A stretch of DNA of 64,000 nt from Amaranthus tricolor (GCF_026212465.1 NC_080058.1:21976109-22040108); one strand, 5' to 3'. Counted from the first letter of the stretch, positions 1 through 16,648 are shown. Notes: a model not told the origin generated them from the letters alone. Numbers and translations are program-made.

Positions 1-1160
1 GCTTGAAGATGAAGGAGGAATTAATTGTTTTTCTTCCATTTTCTAACTGGACTATTGAAGATTATATATCAGCTTGAATACTGATGGTGAAGGAGTTCGA
101 TTGACCGGTGGGTTTGTCGCCGGCTTGTTGATATTTTATCATTTAATTTATGCATTTTTGTTGTTGCAATTTTGATATTTTTTTATTTTTAATGTTATGC
201 AATTTTTGGGTTTTAAGTTTAGCAATTTATGGGTTTTGATTTTCTACAATTATTTAGGTTTTAGTTTCTACATTTTTATCATACAACATAAACTCTTGCA
301 TTAAAAAACTCAAACGCATACAACACATAATATAAATTGCTACAGTATATAATATAAATAGATACAACAAATGACTTAAATATCTAACGTCGCATAATAA
401 AAATACTTAGAACATATAACAAAATCACCTATAGCAAATAACCTAAGCACCTGCAATGCATAACCTAAACTCTTATAGCAAATAACCTTAACACCTACTC
501 AACAACTTCAACATCTTTAAAACACCTACTTTACACACTGTGAATCTCTACTTGGTGTATCCTAAATGCCTACTTGAGATATCCTAAATCCTTCGACTAA
601 TCGTGCACTTCCACTATATTTTTCGTTTTTTGATTTTTAAAATTAATAAATCTAGTGGGTCAGCCTAATTGAGACCGTCTCTTTAAAAGACGATCTCTCA
701 CTGTGCACTATTGGAAATAACATCCTTCCCTTTACGCATTTCTCTTTGTTTTACTAATGAGTAATGAAGAAATATATTGATTCTTGAAATTTTATCATTG
801 TCTAAAATCACAATAATGGTCCACCATCAAACCATTCGCCAGTACATCACCACCGGCTTAAGTCATTAGACTTGGACAGAACATTCTACCAACCTGAAAA
901 ACAGTTGTTTTTCCAACTACCAATAACTTTATCCTTCTAAGAGTGGTCAGTGGGCTACTAGAACATTTTTAAAAGCTAGGCAATTACATGTACCATATCC
1001 AAATAATGATTACTAGTGTGTTCACCAAGAAAATACTAGTATACAATGTACAGGGCATAATTATCATTAAAAATAACAATACAAAGGAATATGCTTCAAC
1101 AATTACAGGTCTTCAGTGAACACATGGATGCTTGATGCTTGTACAGGAAATGAGGACAAT
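1..1160. other. Intergenic region 3' of MCM5
   Basis: No coding region is supported here. The DNA is AT-rich. A stretch at about 300-600 is rich in repeated 'aacctaaac/aacacct'-like words, suggesting old degenerate repeat DNA. The last part (about 720-1160) adjoins the MCM5 stop codon and should hold its 3' UTR and polyadenylation region, since that gene runs on the minus strand. Confidence 0.5.
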
Positions 1161-6552
<5,392 letters not shown>

Positions 6553-6675
6553 TTTTACTCTTTCTCTCTCTACTGAGTTATTATGTACTGGTTGGAAAAC
6601 TGAAAACTGGTGACGGAATGGGATTTTGGCTAAAGGTTGGAGATGAAAATAGGATTAAAGAGGAGTTTCTTTGTG

Positions 6676-6703
6676 TTTTTGGCGGGTTGTTTTGGCGGGA
6701 AAA
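6676..6703 (-). promoter_or_regulatory. Two E2F-type sites in the MCM5 promoter
   Basis: Two close copies of TTTTGGCGGG are seen, at 6676-6686 and 6690-6703; the second extends to the near-palindromic TTTTGGCGGGAAAA. They lie about 125-150 bp upstream of the MCM5 ATG (6552, minus strand). TTTSGCGS is the known E2F/DP site, and plant MCM genes are known E2F targets expressed at G1/S, so cell-cycle control by these sites is a well-founded inference. The MULE relic begins only 63 bp further upstream. Confidence 0.8.
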
Positions 6704-6887
6704 CTCACATTGAGTGGGCCGTGGCGACTATACTCAACGCCCATTGCAATTGACTACATTTATTGAGAAAATTTGAAAAAATTAAGTTTTATTACAAAAA
6801 AAAATCAAAAAATAAGCTTCGGGAAACTTTATTTCAAAATAAGCGTCTATTTCTTCAAAGTTAGATTTAGTAGTTGTTCGTTGTTAT

Positions 6888-7630
6888 TAGAGGTGTTCAT
6901 GGGCGGGCATGGGCGGGTATACCCGCGGGTATTTGCCATAAAATCTACCCGCGGGCAAAAATTTACAAAACCGCGCCCGCATTTGCGGGCATAATTTTTT
7001 GTCGCTACCCGCCCATTTTTTAAGCGGGCGGTACCCGCGGGTAGGCGGGTATTTATTACATAAATATCAAAAATATAATTGAAAATATAAAGTTGGGTTT
7101 TGATAATAATTAAAATACAATACAATGTCCAAAATACTCCAAAAGTCCAAATACATAAAAAGTCTCAAATTATTCAAATTACAACCATATAAAAATACAT
7201 AAAAAGTTTCAAAAAACTTCGTCAATGGTAACACAATCGTCATCTTCATCCTCCTTTTCATCTTCTTCTAAACATGGCTCGCCATAATTAAACATATTCG
7301 AATTACTGGAAAAGTGAAAGTGAAGTGACATTAAAAGAGGCGCTTAGCCGCTTACTTCCTTTTTATTTTTTTCTTTTTTTTTTTCTCTTTTCGGTTACTT
7401 AATATTTAAAAATTAAATTGATTATTAAATATTTAATATATATTAAAGTAAGCGGGCGGGCGGGTATACCCGCGGGTTATTTTTACGTGTCGCTACCCGC
7501 CCAATTAGCTTGGCGGGCGGGTATTACCCGCCCAAACTTAAATTTTTTTAAAAAAACGTTGTCCATGCCCGCCCGTTTTTCGAGCCGGGCAAACCGGGCC
7601 TGGCGGGTAGCCCGCCCATGAACAGCTCTA
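6888..7630. mobile_element. hAT-type MITE, 743 bp, with 8-bp TSD
   Basis: The left end TAGAGGTGTTCATGGGCGGG and the reverse complement of the right end (TAGAGCTGTTCATGGGCGGG) are terminal inverted repeats differing at one base in 20. The element is flanked by perfect 8-bp duplications GTTGTTAT (6880-6887 and 7631-7638). An 8-bp duplication and TAG-type ends are hallmarks of the hAT superfamily. The subterminal 130 bp on each side are packed with ACCCGC/GCGGGT words, while the core is AT-rich and has no transposase. It is therefore non-autonomous. Short ORFs over its ends are by-products of the GC-rich repeats. Confidence 0.88.
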
Positions 7631-8462
7631 GTTGTTATTAACAGTGAACAGATGAGCAGGTCAAAAATAGTCAAGTGTTTGTTCGCTGCTAATAACAACA
7701 AACAAAGACGTTGGTAAATAAAAGTCCATATCTCATTCGTTGTTAGTAACAACGAACAAAGACTTTGACTTTTTTTATCACAGTTTTTGTTCGCTGTTAC
7801 TAGCAGCGAATAAAGACGAGGCTAAATACATAGCCATTCTTCTTCTTTTTCCATTTCCCCCAATTCTCAAAACCCTAAAAAACATACAATATTTTCCAAA
7901 ACTTATTCCACCATTAAAACAACTTCATTCCTTCAATTCTTCATATCCTCTTTCCATTTAACATTACTAAAGTGTTCAGTTATATATTACTTGGATTGGT
8001 TTTTGGTAGATTCTTCTTTGCTTTATACTTTATTTTTTCAAATTTTAGGATTTATGTAAATTTTTTAATCCTTCTTTCAAATCCAGGTTCTACATTTGCA
8101 AAATCAATACTTTTTTAGGTCATCCTCAGCTGATAAGATATTGTTAATTAATTTCATTACTTATTTGTGTATATTTAGCAAGTATGGTTGTTAATGGTTA
8201 ATGTAATTGTTAATTTTATTTAAACTTTATATTTATGTTAAATATACTAGTTTTTTTTGTTGATAATGTTCTTAATTAATTTCATTACTTAGTTGCGTAT
8301 TTGTGTATTTTCTAATTATGATAATGATGTTGTTGTATATCTATTTATGTAGAAAATGATTAAACGTGCTTGCTGTTAAATGTAGTTGTGAATAATGTTG
8401 TTAAATGTACTTACTTTCTTATGAACTTGATGATAATGTTGATTTTGTATGTATTCTTGTAG

Positions 8463-8790
8463 AAATGACATCCTTTAGTGTGATTATAGTATGTTTTTGA
8501 AATAGTTCAATTCGATCAAGTAGTAGGAATGTTGGTATGATGGGGATAGACGTAAACTGCTTATATGCAATTCGAGCATGGATTTGAATGAATTTGAACT
8601 TCTTATATGTTCTAAAATTGAAATGGACTCCACAACAAGCACCGTAAATATATGTTTTAAATACGACATGAGTGGACAAATACAAGTACCGTAAATAGCC
8701 TTTCCAATTGAGGATGATGAGGCTTTAGAAGATACATGGGAGCATTTAAAGTCTACCCATATTCCCTCTTTAGACCAAATTACATAGTTT
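8463..8790 (+). pseudogene. Decayed N-terminus of a MULE transposase
   Basis: Base by base this stretch follows the start of the MULE-1 transposase at 11351: the same ATGAC(A/T)TC(C/A)TTT start, ATTCGATCAA, GTAAACTG and ATGGATTTGAATGAATTT words, in the same order. It contains stop codons early (TTTTGA within the first 15 codons) and small indels, and it ends near 8790 where it jumps to sequence equivalent to about 16330 of MULE-1. It is a relic within MULE-0 and cannot make a transposase. Confidence 0.75.
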
Positions 8791-8819
8791 ATTTGTAAAT
8801 GAAACCAATGCTGCCTAAC

Positions 8820-9130
8820 GCTGCTTCTTAAACTTTATCTTAATCCTCTCAGTATTTTCTTTCCTACGTGCCATATCATCTATTTGTCTCTTGAAGTTAA
8901 ATAAATCGCCTTTAAGCTCTTCTTTCTCTTTATCGAGCTTAATTATAATGTCTTTCTGCTATTGAGTACCCTCCGGATCAATTTACCTAGAGTAGGTGCA
9001 ATTCAATCCTATATCCAAGTAGAATGTACAAGCAACATACTACAGGCCAGGATCAAGTCGCTCCAATCTCGATTATTTTCAGCTTCATAACCTCAATAAC
9101 ATTGTTCTTCAATAAAATGCTTCTTTAACA
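8820..9130 (-). pseudogene. Decayed GRF zinc finger/coiled-coil gene copy of MULE-0
   Basis: On the minus strand this stretch aligns with the 16332-16648 gene of MULE-1, including the coiled-coil tail (KLDKEKEELKGDLFNFKRQ). Unlike the MULE-1 copy, the zinc-finger part and the coiled-coil part are in one reading frame here, but an in-frame TAG lies at their junction (EGTQ-stop-QKD) and another stop precedes it. It shows that the two short ORFs in MULE-1 derive from one gene. Confidence 0.6.
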
Positions 9131-9530
9131 TCTAAGTAACATATAATATAATAAAATGATTAAAATTTAATGATAATATAAATCTTTATATATTAAGCAA
9201 AATAATAACAATATACCTTATCTTAATTTCAAAATCGATTAGATTTTTTTTATGGTTGGATAGAATACAATAAGAAAATGTTCATGTATTTATTAAACAT
9301 ATGAACAATGGCTATTTTCAAATCTATAACGACTATTTTAAATTTGCAATGGCTAATTTAAAATATAAAACAAAAAGTCAAAAAAGACAAACAATTTGTT
9401 CGCACAAAGAATAGAGGCATACCTGGTCAAAGTGGGTCAAACCACAAGTAAAAAAAATCCTTATTTGTATTTTATTTTTAAGCTTATTTGTATCTTATAT
9501 TGGGGGTTACTAACAAGAGGGTTACAAATA

Positions 9531-10560
9531 ATACATTATTTATATCGTTTGTTTGAACCTTAGATACAAATGACATTTTTTTAAATTAAAAATAAATATA
9601 ATCCTATATATCTATATCGACTAGGGATTTATATAATATATATTTATAGAGGTAATTCGAGGTTATAATATATAATATACGATTGAATAATACGTACATT
9701 AATTAGAAAATATTATTTTACATAACATCCACTACTACACTTATATATATGATCACTTACGATCGATAAAGTAAGACTATTATTGTTTGTACAAAATTAC
9801 ATTTAGTCTAACAAAAAGTTCGATCTAAAGAACTTTGCCCATTACTCACGAACCTTATCTATTTCATCTTGGCTATTATGCTTGATCTTGTATTATACTC
9901 CTTCAAAACAAATAACAACAAAACAAATTAAAAATAAATATATTTATTAATGCAATCCATACAACAAGCTAATACCTCATATATAATAGATTGTAACTTA
10001 AAAACAAATAACAAAACAAAAATACATTATAAATTTCACCAAATACAAAAATTCTGCAGAAATTTTGGCAAGAGTTTCGTTTGTAAAATGAATAATCCAA
10101 AAATTTTTAAACTCATGGCTTGCATATAAACACAATACAATAAAAGTGGTGTTTATAACCACCTTTATTCTTTCCCATACAACCAAATAAATTCCCAAAA
10201 TACATTGAAAGTGGTGTTTATAACCACTTTTTCTCCAAACTAAACTATTTAATTAAATAATCATCTCAAAACTTTACCAAATTAAACAACATAGCTAGAA
10301 AGTATAATAAAAATCGAGAAATCAACTCACTTGTTGCAAATCAGATTTCAGATGAATACATCAGAAAGCAACAATGTATGTGATCTAGAGTTGTTTGGAA
10401 CCACTTAAGTACCATGAAAACCATGAACAAAATAAAAGAGTTCTCATAAAGCTAGCATGTATGAGATCAAGTATGATATTAAAAGTACAAGTAAAAACAA
10501 TAATGATGGTTGAAGACGGATGATGAACTAAGAGAAAGTAAAATCAATAACTATGGATCT
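9531..10560. other. AT-rich spacer with two matching palindromes
   Basis: No gene is supported. The only structure is a pair of direct copies of a short palindrome, AAAGTGGT...AACCACTTT, at 10143-10165 and 10207-10230; the first copy has one arm mismatch. The region otherwise reads as low-complexity AT-rich DNA up to the hAT-A end at 10561. Confidence 0.5.
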
Positions 10561-10617
10561 TAGGGATGGGTAAGGGTCTAAGACCCTATCGAACTCTATT
10601 GGACCCTACTTTTATTT

Positions 10618-10805
10618 GAAAATTTGAAATAAATGAGATTATTTATCTACTTAATTCCAAATATAAGATTCGGGAAAACTTATGTCCCAAAATAAGCTTC
10701 CGTACGTCCAAGCCTAGCCTCGGGTAAGTCGCTGTTAGTAACAGCGAATTAGGGGAATAAAAAATATAAAAAGTTGAAAGTCGCTGTTAGTAACAGCGAC
10801 TTTCA
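10618..10805 (+). repeat. MULE-1 left TIR with two palindromes
   Basis: Left terminal inverted repeat. Its inner part holds two palindromes built as (A/G)GTCGC-N11-GCGA: 10729-10747 and 10776-10804, the second with extended GAAAGTCGC...GCGACTTTC arms. Such subterminal palindromes may be transposase binding sites (inference). Confidence 0.85.
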
Positions 10806-11350
10806 GGTTTATAATTTTCCAGAAACCTTCTTCTTCCTTAGTTCATTTCGCGATTTTGTTTTTCAGCCGCAATCTCTCTAATTTCTCCTTCTTATTCCAA
10901 CCTTGTGAGGATCTTCATTCGTTCAACTAAAGTCATCAAGTTTCAAGTTTGTACCAGTAATTAGTGTTGTAGTCTTCCTAGATCGACCTAAGGTAATTTT
11001 TTTTGGTTTTTTTTTCAATATTCGAAAAATTAGGGTTTGTTGTGTTTTAATCAATTTTCACATTAATGTAGGTTGACAAGCTTCCAATTACGTAAGTCTT
11101 CTTGATCTACAGCTAATTGAGGTTCGTTTTTATTATAAATTTTTTCATTTGGTGGTGATTTTAAACTGTATGTCATGTGTAGTGGGCATTTACACTTGAG
11201 CTCTACGATTATGTCAAATGTAGTTGTTATTTACATTGATCCTCACTTTTAAAAGTTTGTTCCAGAATTATTTGTTGAATGTAAAATGTATAGTGGTCAT
11301 ATATTTATGAAGTTGATGGTGATGTTGATTTTTTATGTGTTGTTGTAGAA

Positions 11351-14020
11351 ATGACTTCATTTCGTGTGACTGTTGTATGCTTTTGGAATGGTTCAATTCG
11401 ATCAACTAGTAATAATGTTAAGTATGTTGGGGGAAAACGTAAACTGTTTGCATGCAACTCATACATGGATTTGAATGAATTTAAACATTTTATATGCTCT
11501 AGGATTGGCATTGACACTACAAGAAGTACTGTTAATTTAAGTTTTAAATACAATCTGAGTGGAGATTTGTTAGCTTTTCCGGTTGAGGATGAGGAGGCTA
11601 TAGATGCAATGTGGGAGTATTCAAGGTCTACCCCTAGTCCTTCTTTAGAGTTATATGTAGAAGAGGTACCCCTAGGGAACGAAGATGTGAACGTTGAGGA
11701 AACAAATGCATTTATGAATATAACTTCTTCTGCCCCTTGTCATACGCCCTTCCCTACCCAAGAAACCGAAAATCCCTTTATTCCATCTTCCTCTTATCCT
11801 TGTAATGAACCCAATCAAGTTCAATTTCAAGTCTCAAATGATGTTACTTTTAACTTACAAGATACAAATGAGCCTTGGGATGATGTTAATAGTGAGAGTA
11901 ATGAATTCGTTGAGGCTCCTTCTGAGGACGATGTGGGTGTTGACGAGGAGGCTCTAGCTAATGACATGACCTTAGGAAACATTCCCACAATCGTTGCTCC
12001 TACACCCTATGCACTGGTTCCCCCTCTAGATGAACACTTTGAGGACAACTCTTGGAGGTCTTGGGATTGTGATACAACCTACACCGACGAAGGAGAGTTT
12101 CAAAAGGGTATGATGTTTGACAACAAGGATGCCTTGTTGGACGCTGTTAGATTGTATCATATTCGTAGGAACATTGAGTACAGAACTGAGACTTCAAATC
12201 AAACCGTGCTCACGTTGAAGTGTAAGAGAGGGTGTGGTTGGAGGCTTAGGGCTAGGAAGACCTCCTATTCACCGTCATGGGAGATAATTACTTATAAAGG
12301 GAAGCATGGGGGTTGTGTTTTAAGTACTGAAAACGTGTCAGCTGGGCACATTCATTTGACATCTTCCGTGATTAACAATCGTATTAGAAATTGTGTTGCT
12401 CAAGACCCATCAATTAAGGTTTGTGTTGTCCGGCAAATGGTGAAAGACCAATTCGGTGTCGAAGTGACCTATAAGCGGGCATGGTGTGCTAAACAGCAAG
12501 CCCTTCTCTCCATCTATGGTACGTGGGAAGATTCTTATCCTCTTCTTCCACGCTTCCTGAAGGCACTGCAAATTTCAAACCCCGGTACCGTGGTTGAGTG
12601 GTTCTTTAAGGAAGATAATGATGTCGGTATGTATGTCCGTCCCAGTATTAGAACTTTCCAACGCGTGTTTTGGGCTTTCCAACCTAGTATTGAGGGATTC
12701 AAGTATTGCAAACCCGTTATTGCCATTGACGGAACACATTTGTATGGTAAGTATCGCCATACGTTGTTGACTGCGATTGCCCAAGATGGGAACAAGGGAA
12801 TATTCTCGCTTGCCTTTGCTTTGGTCGAAAAAGAATGCATAGCCGCGTGGTCTTGGTTTATGGGCTGTGTTCGTAAGCATGTGATGCATAGTCCAGGGTT
12901 ATGCGTTATTTCCGATAGGCATGCGGGCATTCTAGCAACTATGGAGGAGCCGGAATGGCAACCTCCAAACGCCCATCATAGGTTTTGCTTACGGCATTTG
13001 TTAAGCAACTTCAATCGTCAAATGAGTAATGTGAAGTTGAAGAAAATGTATGGTAGGACTACAGAGCAAAGACAACCCAATAAAGTCGTCGAGGGATTGA
13101 AGGCCATTGGTGTTGTTAATCGTGAAGCACTTTTTTGGATTGATCAAGTTGGTGATATGTCTAAATGGTCAATATGTCACGATGGAGGGTATAGGTACGG
13201 TGTTACTAATACGAACTTGGCCGAAGTATTCAATAACGTGATGAAGGGTGTGCGTTTCTTGCCTATAACCACTCTTGTGGAGTTTACCTTCTATCGTGTT
13301 AATGATTATTTTGTAAAAAGACGCGAGAATGCAAACGCGTGGTTAATTGCGGGAAACAAGTACACTTCACACGCCACTAGAATTATCACCCGTAACACCG
13401 AGAAGGCAAACTACCATGAGATCATCGCATTTGACTACAGACGAGGCCTTTTCCAAGTTAAGATTGGGCGTGGTAATAGAGGATCGGCCAAGGGTGGTAA
13501 AATACAAAGTGTGGATATGAGCGAGATGAAATGCACTTGTAACAAACCGTCCATATTTCACTTACCTTGTTCTCATGTTCTTGCTGTTTGCATTAAACGA
13601 CACTTATCCTATGAGCGTTTTTGTGGACTCCTGCTACAAGACCCAGAGCTATGTTAACACGTATGAATGCATATTCTTGCCGTTAATTGATAAGAGGGCA
13701 TGGCCTCAATACACCGGTGTTGAGGTGTTACACGATCCAGATCACATTCGTGGATTAGGAAGACCTAAGTCCAGGAGGATCGCGAACGAAATGGACGAGG
13801 GATCGCGGAGACGCAACGCTTGTCGACGGTGTGGTATTGACGGTCATAACACTAGAACTTGCACGTCAAGGTAAATAGTATCTATATTTGAGTATATAAA
13901 CGTAAAGATTATGAAACAAACAAATAAACATTTTTAATTATTTTTAGATCACATAAGGCTTACTTATTATTTAATTGCAGGAGAGATGGCTCCAGCAGCT
14001 CCAGGCCCTCTCGACCCTAG
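11351..14020 (+). pseudogene. MuDR-type MULE transposase, one frameshift
   Basis: The main reading frame runs 11351-13657 (768 codons). Seen in order: an N-terminal PB1-like part (about residues 30-90), a MuDR domain with CKRGCGWRLRARK (about 255-305), a DDE-type MULE core with IDGTHLYGKY (about 459), SDRHAGI (about 521) and NLAEVFNNVMKG (about 622), and a SWIM zinc finger CTCNK...LPCSH (about 728-745). At 13617-13622 a run of five T shifts the frame; in the next frame the protein continues to a CCHC knuckle CRRCGIDGHNTRTC ending at about 13864. A GT donor follows at 13874 and an AG acceptor at 13980; splicing would give a short RRDGSSSSRPSRP tail and stop at 14020. An acceptor AG lies two bases before the ATG, implying a 5' UTR intron. 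The family cuts and pastes DNA in the nucleus. With the frameshift the protein would lose its last part. Confidence 0.88.
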
Positions 14021-16002
14021 TGTCCTTACGATGCAGGCGAGTCATAGGAGCAGTGTGCTATGGGATGTACAGGTCATTGAGCTTACCCCTTTTGAAATTA
14101 TTACTTCATAATACTTTAAATTGAAGCTAACGTAATATTTTGATTTGGGTGTCCGATACGGAAACCATATACACCAGGCATCCCGATTCAGCTCCGTGGG
14201 CGATTGACGCACGGATCGTCCCGTACCTTCAGCTTGCGAGATTGCATGACTTCCACCTGATCGTGTACGGGAGAGTCGATCGGGCGCTACTCACGGCTTT
14301 AGTCGAGCGGTGGCGCCAGGAGACTCATACTTTCCACCTACCTATAGGTGAGGCTACCGTCACGTTACTTGACGTAGCTGTGCTTACACGGCTTCCCATC
14401 GAAGGACATGCCGTGTGCATCGATGCACGCCAATTCGAAAGCTGGCAAGACAAAGTCCAAAGACTATTAGGAGTCCGACCTCCGGCTGAGGTAACCAAAG
14501 GGAGTAGCCTGCGCGTAACATGGCTTGCACAAAACTTCTCGCAACTCCCTGAAGGTGCTGATGACGCCACCGTTGAGAGATACGCTAGGGCGTATCTCCT
14601 TTATCTGATTGGTGCTGTCTTGTTCTCCGACAAGACTGGCAACCGAGTACAACTATTGTACTTGACGTTGCTTGATGCGCCATGGGAGGTCATCTCCGGG
14701 TACAGCTGTGGTTCGACAGCCCTAGCGTATCTGTACAGGAGACTTTGTGAAGCTTCACAGAAGAACGTGAAGGAGATCGCTGGGCCCCTGATTATTCTAC
14801 AGGTAATAATAAGTTATAATGATTATTCTACAGGTAATAATATTGTTGTACCTCTTTTACTTACTTATAATGTAATTCTTAGCTTTGGGCATGGGAGCAT
14901 GTTCTCATTGGTCAACCGATGAGGAGTGTGGGTCGTGGTGCATTTGCGCCACCACTGCTTCCTCCCCCGCATGTGCCATATGGATCGCGGTGGTCCTTTG
15001 AAAGACGAACAAGGACCCACACTGGATCGGGCGTGGGGTTCTACCGCGATCAACTCGATCTATTATGTGCTGACCAGGTAACAATTTCACCACAACTTGT
15101 TTTATAAGTATCAAATTGAGTAATTTATTAATCGAATTTTCACGTTTAGTTTCTATGGGACCCTTACCCCGCTGAGGCATACGCTGCATTGCCTCAGCAC
15201 TCGGGCATATTGTCAGGGGCGTGGAGAGCATCTGTACCTCTGATCTGCTTCAAAATAGTCGAAGTGCATCTCCCTGAGCGCGTACTGCGCCAATTTGGGA
15301 TGGTACAGGGCATCCCACCTCCATGTGACACAGAAGCGGAGCTCCACCACTCTCGCAAGGGTCGGGATCCCAAGAACTGGCTAGAGGTCAACTGGCGCCA
15401 TGTCGCTCGTTGGGAGCACAGGCTAGATCTGCTTGCCCAAGGTGCGCCGATCGACGTTGCAGGCGCACCTACTATGGCAGATTACATGCCGTGGTTCCTC
15501 TCCATTACTCGCCGATGGATGACACCACGAGGTATCTTGGCGGCATCCCAGTACAATCCCGCAGCACCGACGATTACACACTTTGTAAGTATTCTTCAAC
15601 TTTAATTATTATCCATACAACTTACACTTTAAACATTTCATTAATAATTAAGTCTTACTGCAGGCACAGGGCATTGCATCAGTCATCGGCTCCTCCCAAG
15701 AGGAGCCCGTACGGGAGATTGCCCAAGGCATACTCCTAGGCACGCAGTTTCAACACTTCATTCCGGAAGTAACTGCGCCCCACACCACTACGTACGAGTA
15801 CGAGTCATCTCCTCATCACCCCGACGTTCATCTTGAGGAGGTTGACTTAACGTGCCCGGACTACGGTGTCGGGTCCTCACAGGGTGCCACATCATCACAC
15901 TATCAATCCCCTCCCCTACCCGAGCGTCATGCGACTGCATCTTACTATCATAGGAGGCGTCGTAAACCGTCACAATTAGACAGGGTACAGGAGGAGGATT
16001 AA
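13986..16002 (+). CDS. Plant mobile domain (PMD) protein carried by MULE-1
   Basis: I infer five exons, all phase 0: 13986-14072, 14149-14802, 14883-15077, 15150-15584, 15664-16002 (569 residues). The start MAPAAPGPLDPSVLTMQASHRSSVLW is typical of proteins annotated as 'serine/threonine-protein phosphatase 7 long form homolog'. The core (IVPYLQLARL...LIVYG..., LVERWRQETHTFHLPIGEATVTLLDVA, ending LPERVLRQFGMVQGIPPP) matches the PMD family. Host members MAIN and MAIL1 act in the nucleus in gene silencing, and many relatives lie in transposons. Exons 2-5 have good splice sites, but the first intron lacks a normal AG at 14148 (TTTGATTTGG). The donor of exon 2 is duplicated (14790-14811 and 14821-14842). 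The tail (about 460-569) is low in order and rich in H, S, T and P. It lies 3' of the transposase on the same strand. Confidence 0.82.
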
Positions 16003-16331
16003 CATTACAATAGTTTTGTAATTATTGAACATTTGTACATACTCATTTGTAACTGTTGGTCTTTTGTGTGTAAATTGTAACATATATGTACATGTATATA
16101 TTTTTACCGTAATATCACACGTTTATTATGAGTGAATTGATGTTAACTACTTAGACTTTTGGGCGATGAATCATTCCGCGAACAATGCAGCATAAATTTA
16201 ATCAAAAACAAACATACAATCATATTCAAATAAGGATGTTGCTATTCAACATTCAACACAATTTAAAGCAAGTTCAACAAATCCAAATCCAATTACATAC
16301 TTCATGCATTAAGTTAAACTAGCGTCCGTAA

Positions 16332-16648
16332 CTAAGAAGGCTTATTTAACTTTCTCATAATTCTTTCAGTCTCTTCTTTCCTATGTGCCATATCATCCAT
16401 TTGTCTCTTTAGATTAAATACCTCATCTTTAAGCTCTTGTTTTTCCTTCTCAAGCCGTATTATTAGTCTCTCTGCCATTTTGTACCCTCCGGAGCAATCC
16501 AGCGAAAGTATGTGCATCCTAATCCGTCAGCCAAGTAGAAAGGGCAAGCAACAAATTCACGCCCTGGATCGAAGTCGCTCAAATCAGTATTAATCTCAAC
16601 TTCATAACCACAATCACAAAGCTCTTCAATACAATGCTCCTTTGACAT
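16332..16648 (-). pseudogene. GRF-type zinc finger/coiled-coil protein, antisense in MULE-1
   Basis: Two overlapping minus-strand reading frames. The first (16648-16463) gives MSKEHCIEELCDCGYEVEIN...PGREFVACPF...GCTYFRWIAPEG, fitting a GRF zinc finger (C-x-C-G ... GR-F-x2-C ... C-x3-F-x-W). The second (16517-16332) gives a charged heptad-like tail, RLIIRLEKEKQELKDEVFNLKRQ, predicted to form a coiled coil. Comparison with the MULE-0 copy indicates a one-base deletion at about 16463-16466 that splits the gene. GRF fingers bind nucleic acid; the role in the transposon is unknown. It is convergent with the PMD gene and about 330 bp from its stop. Confidence 0.65.

Larger units (their letters stand above)
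6767..9530. mobile_element. MULE-0: decayed, internally deleted relative of MULE-1
   Basis: The left end (GAAAATTTGAAA at 6767, then AAGCTTCGGGAAACTTTATTTCAAAATAAGC-like sequence) matches the left TIR of the full-length MULE at 10618. Inside are copies of that element's subterminal palindromes (about 6875/7631-7646, 7736-7757, 7788-7811), a decayed copy of its transposase N-terminus (8463-8790) and a decayed copy of its minus-strand GRF/coiled-coil gene (8820-9130). Everything between these two genes in the full element (most of the transposase and the PMD gene) is missing. The right end is only approximate: TIR-like sequence with AAGCTTATTTGTATCTTATATT lies near 9470-9530. No target-site duplication could be confirmed. 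Confidence 0.7.

Noticed and set aside
7418..7752. Arg/Ala/Gly-rich short ORFs on both strands
   Set aside because: Produced by GCGGGT repeats at the ends of the hAT MITE; stops and the repeat structure explain them.
12535..12930. 131- and 104-codon minus-strand ORFs
   Set aside because: They lie fully antisense to the MULE-1 transposase core and show no family features; the plus-strand frame has clear catalytic motifs.
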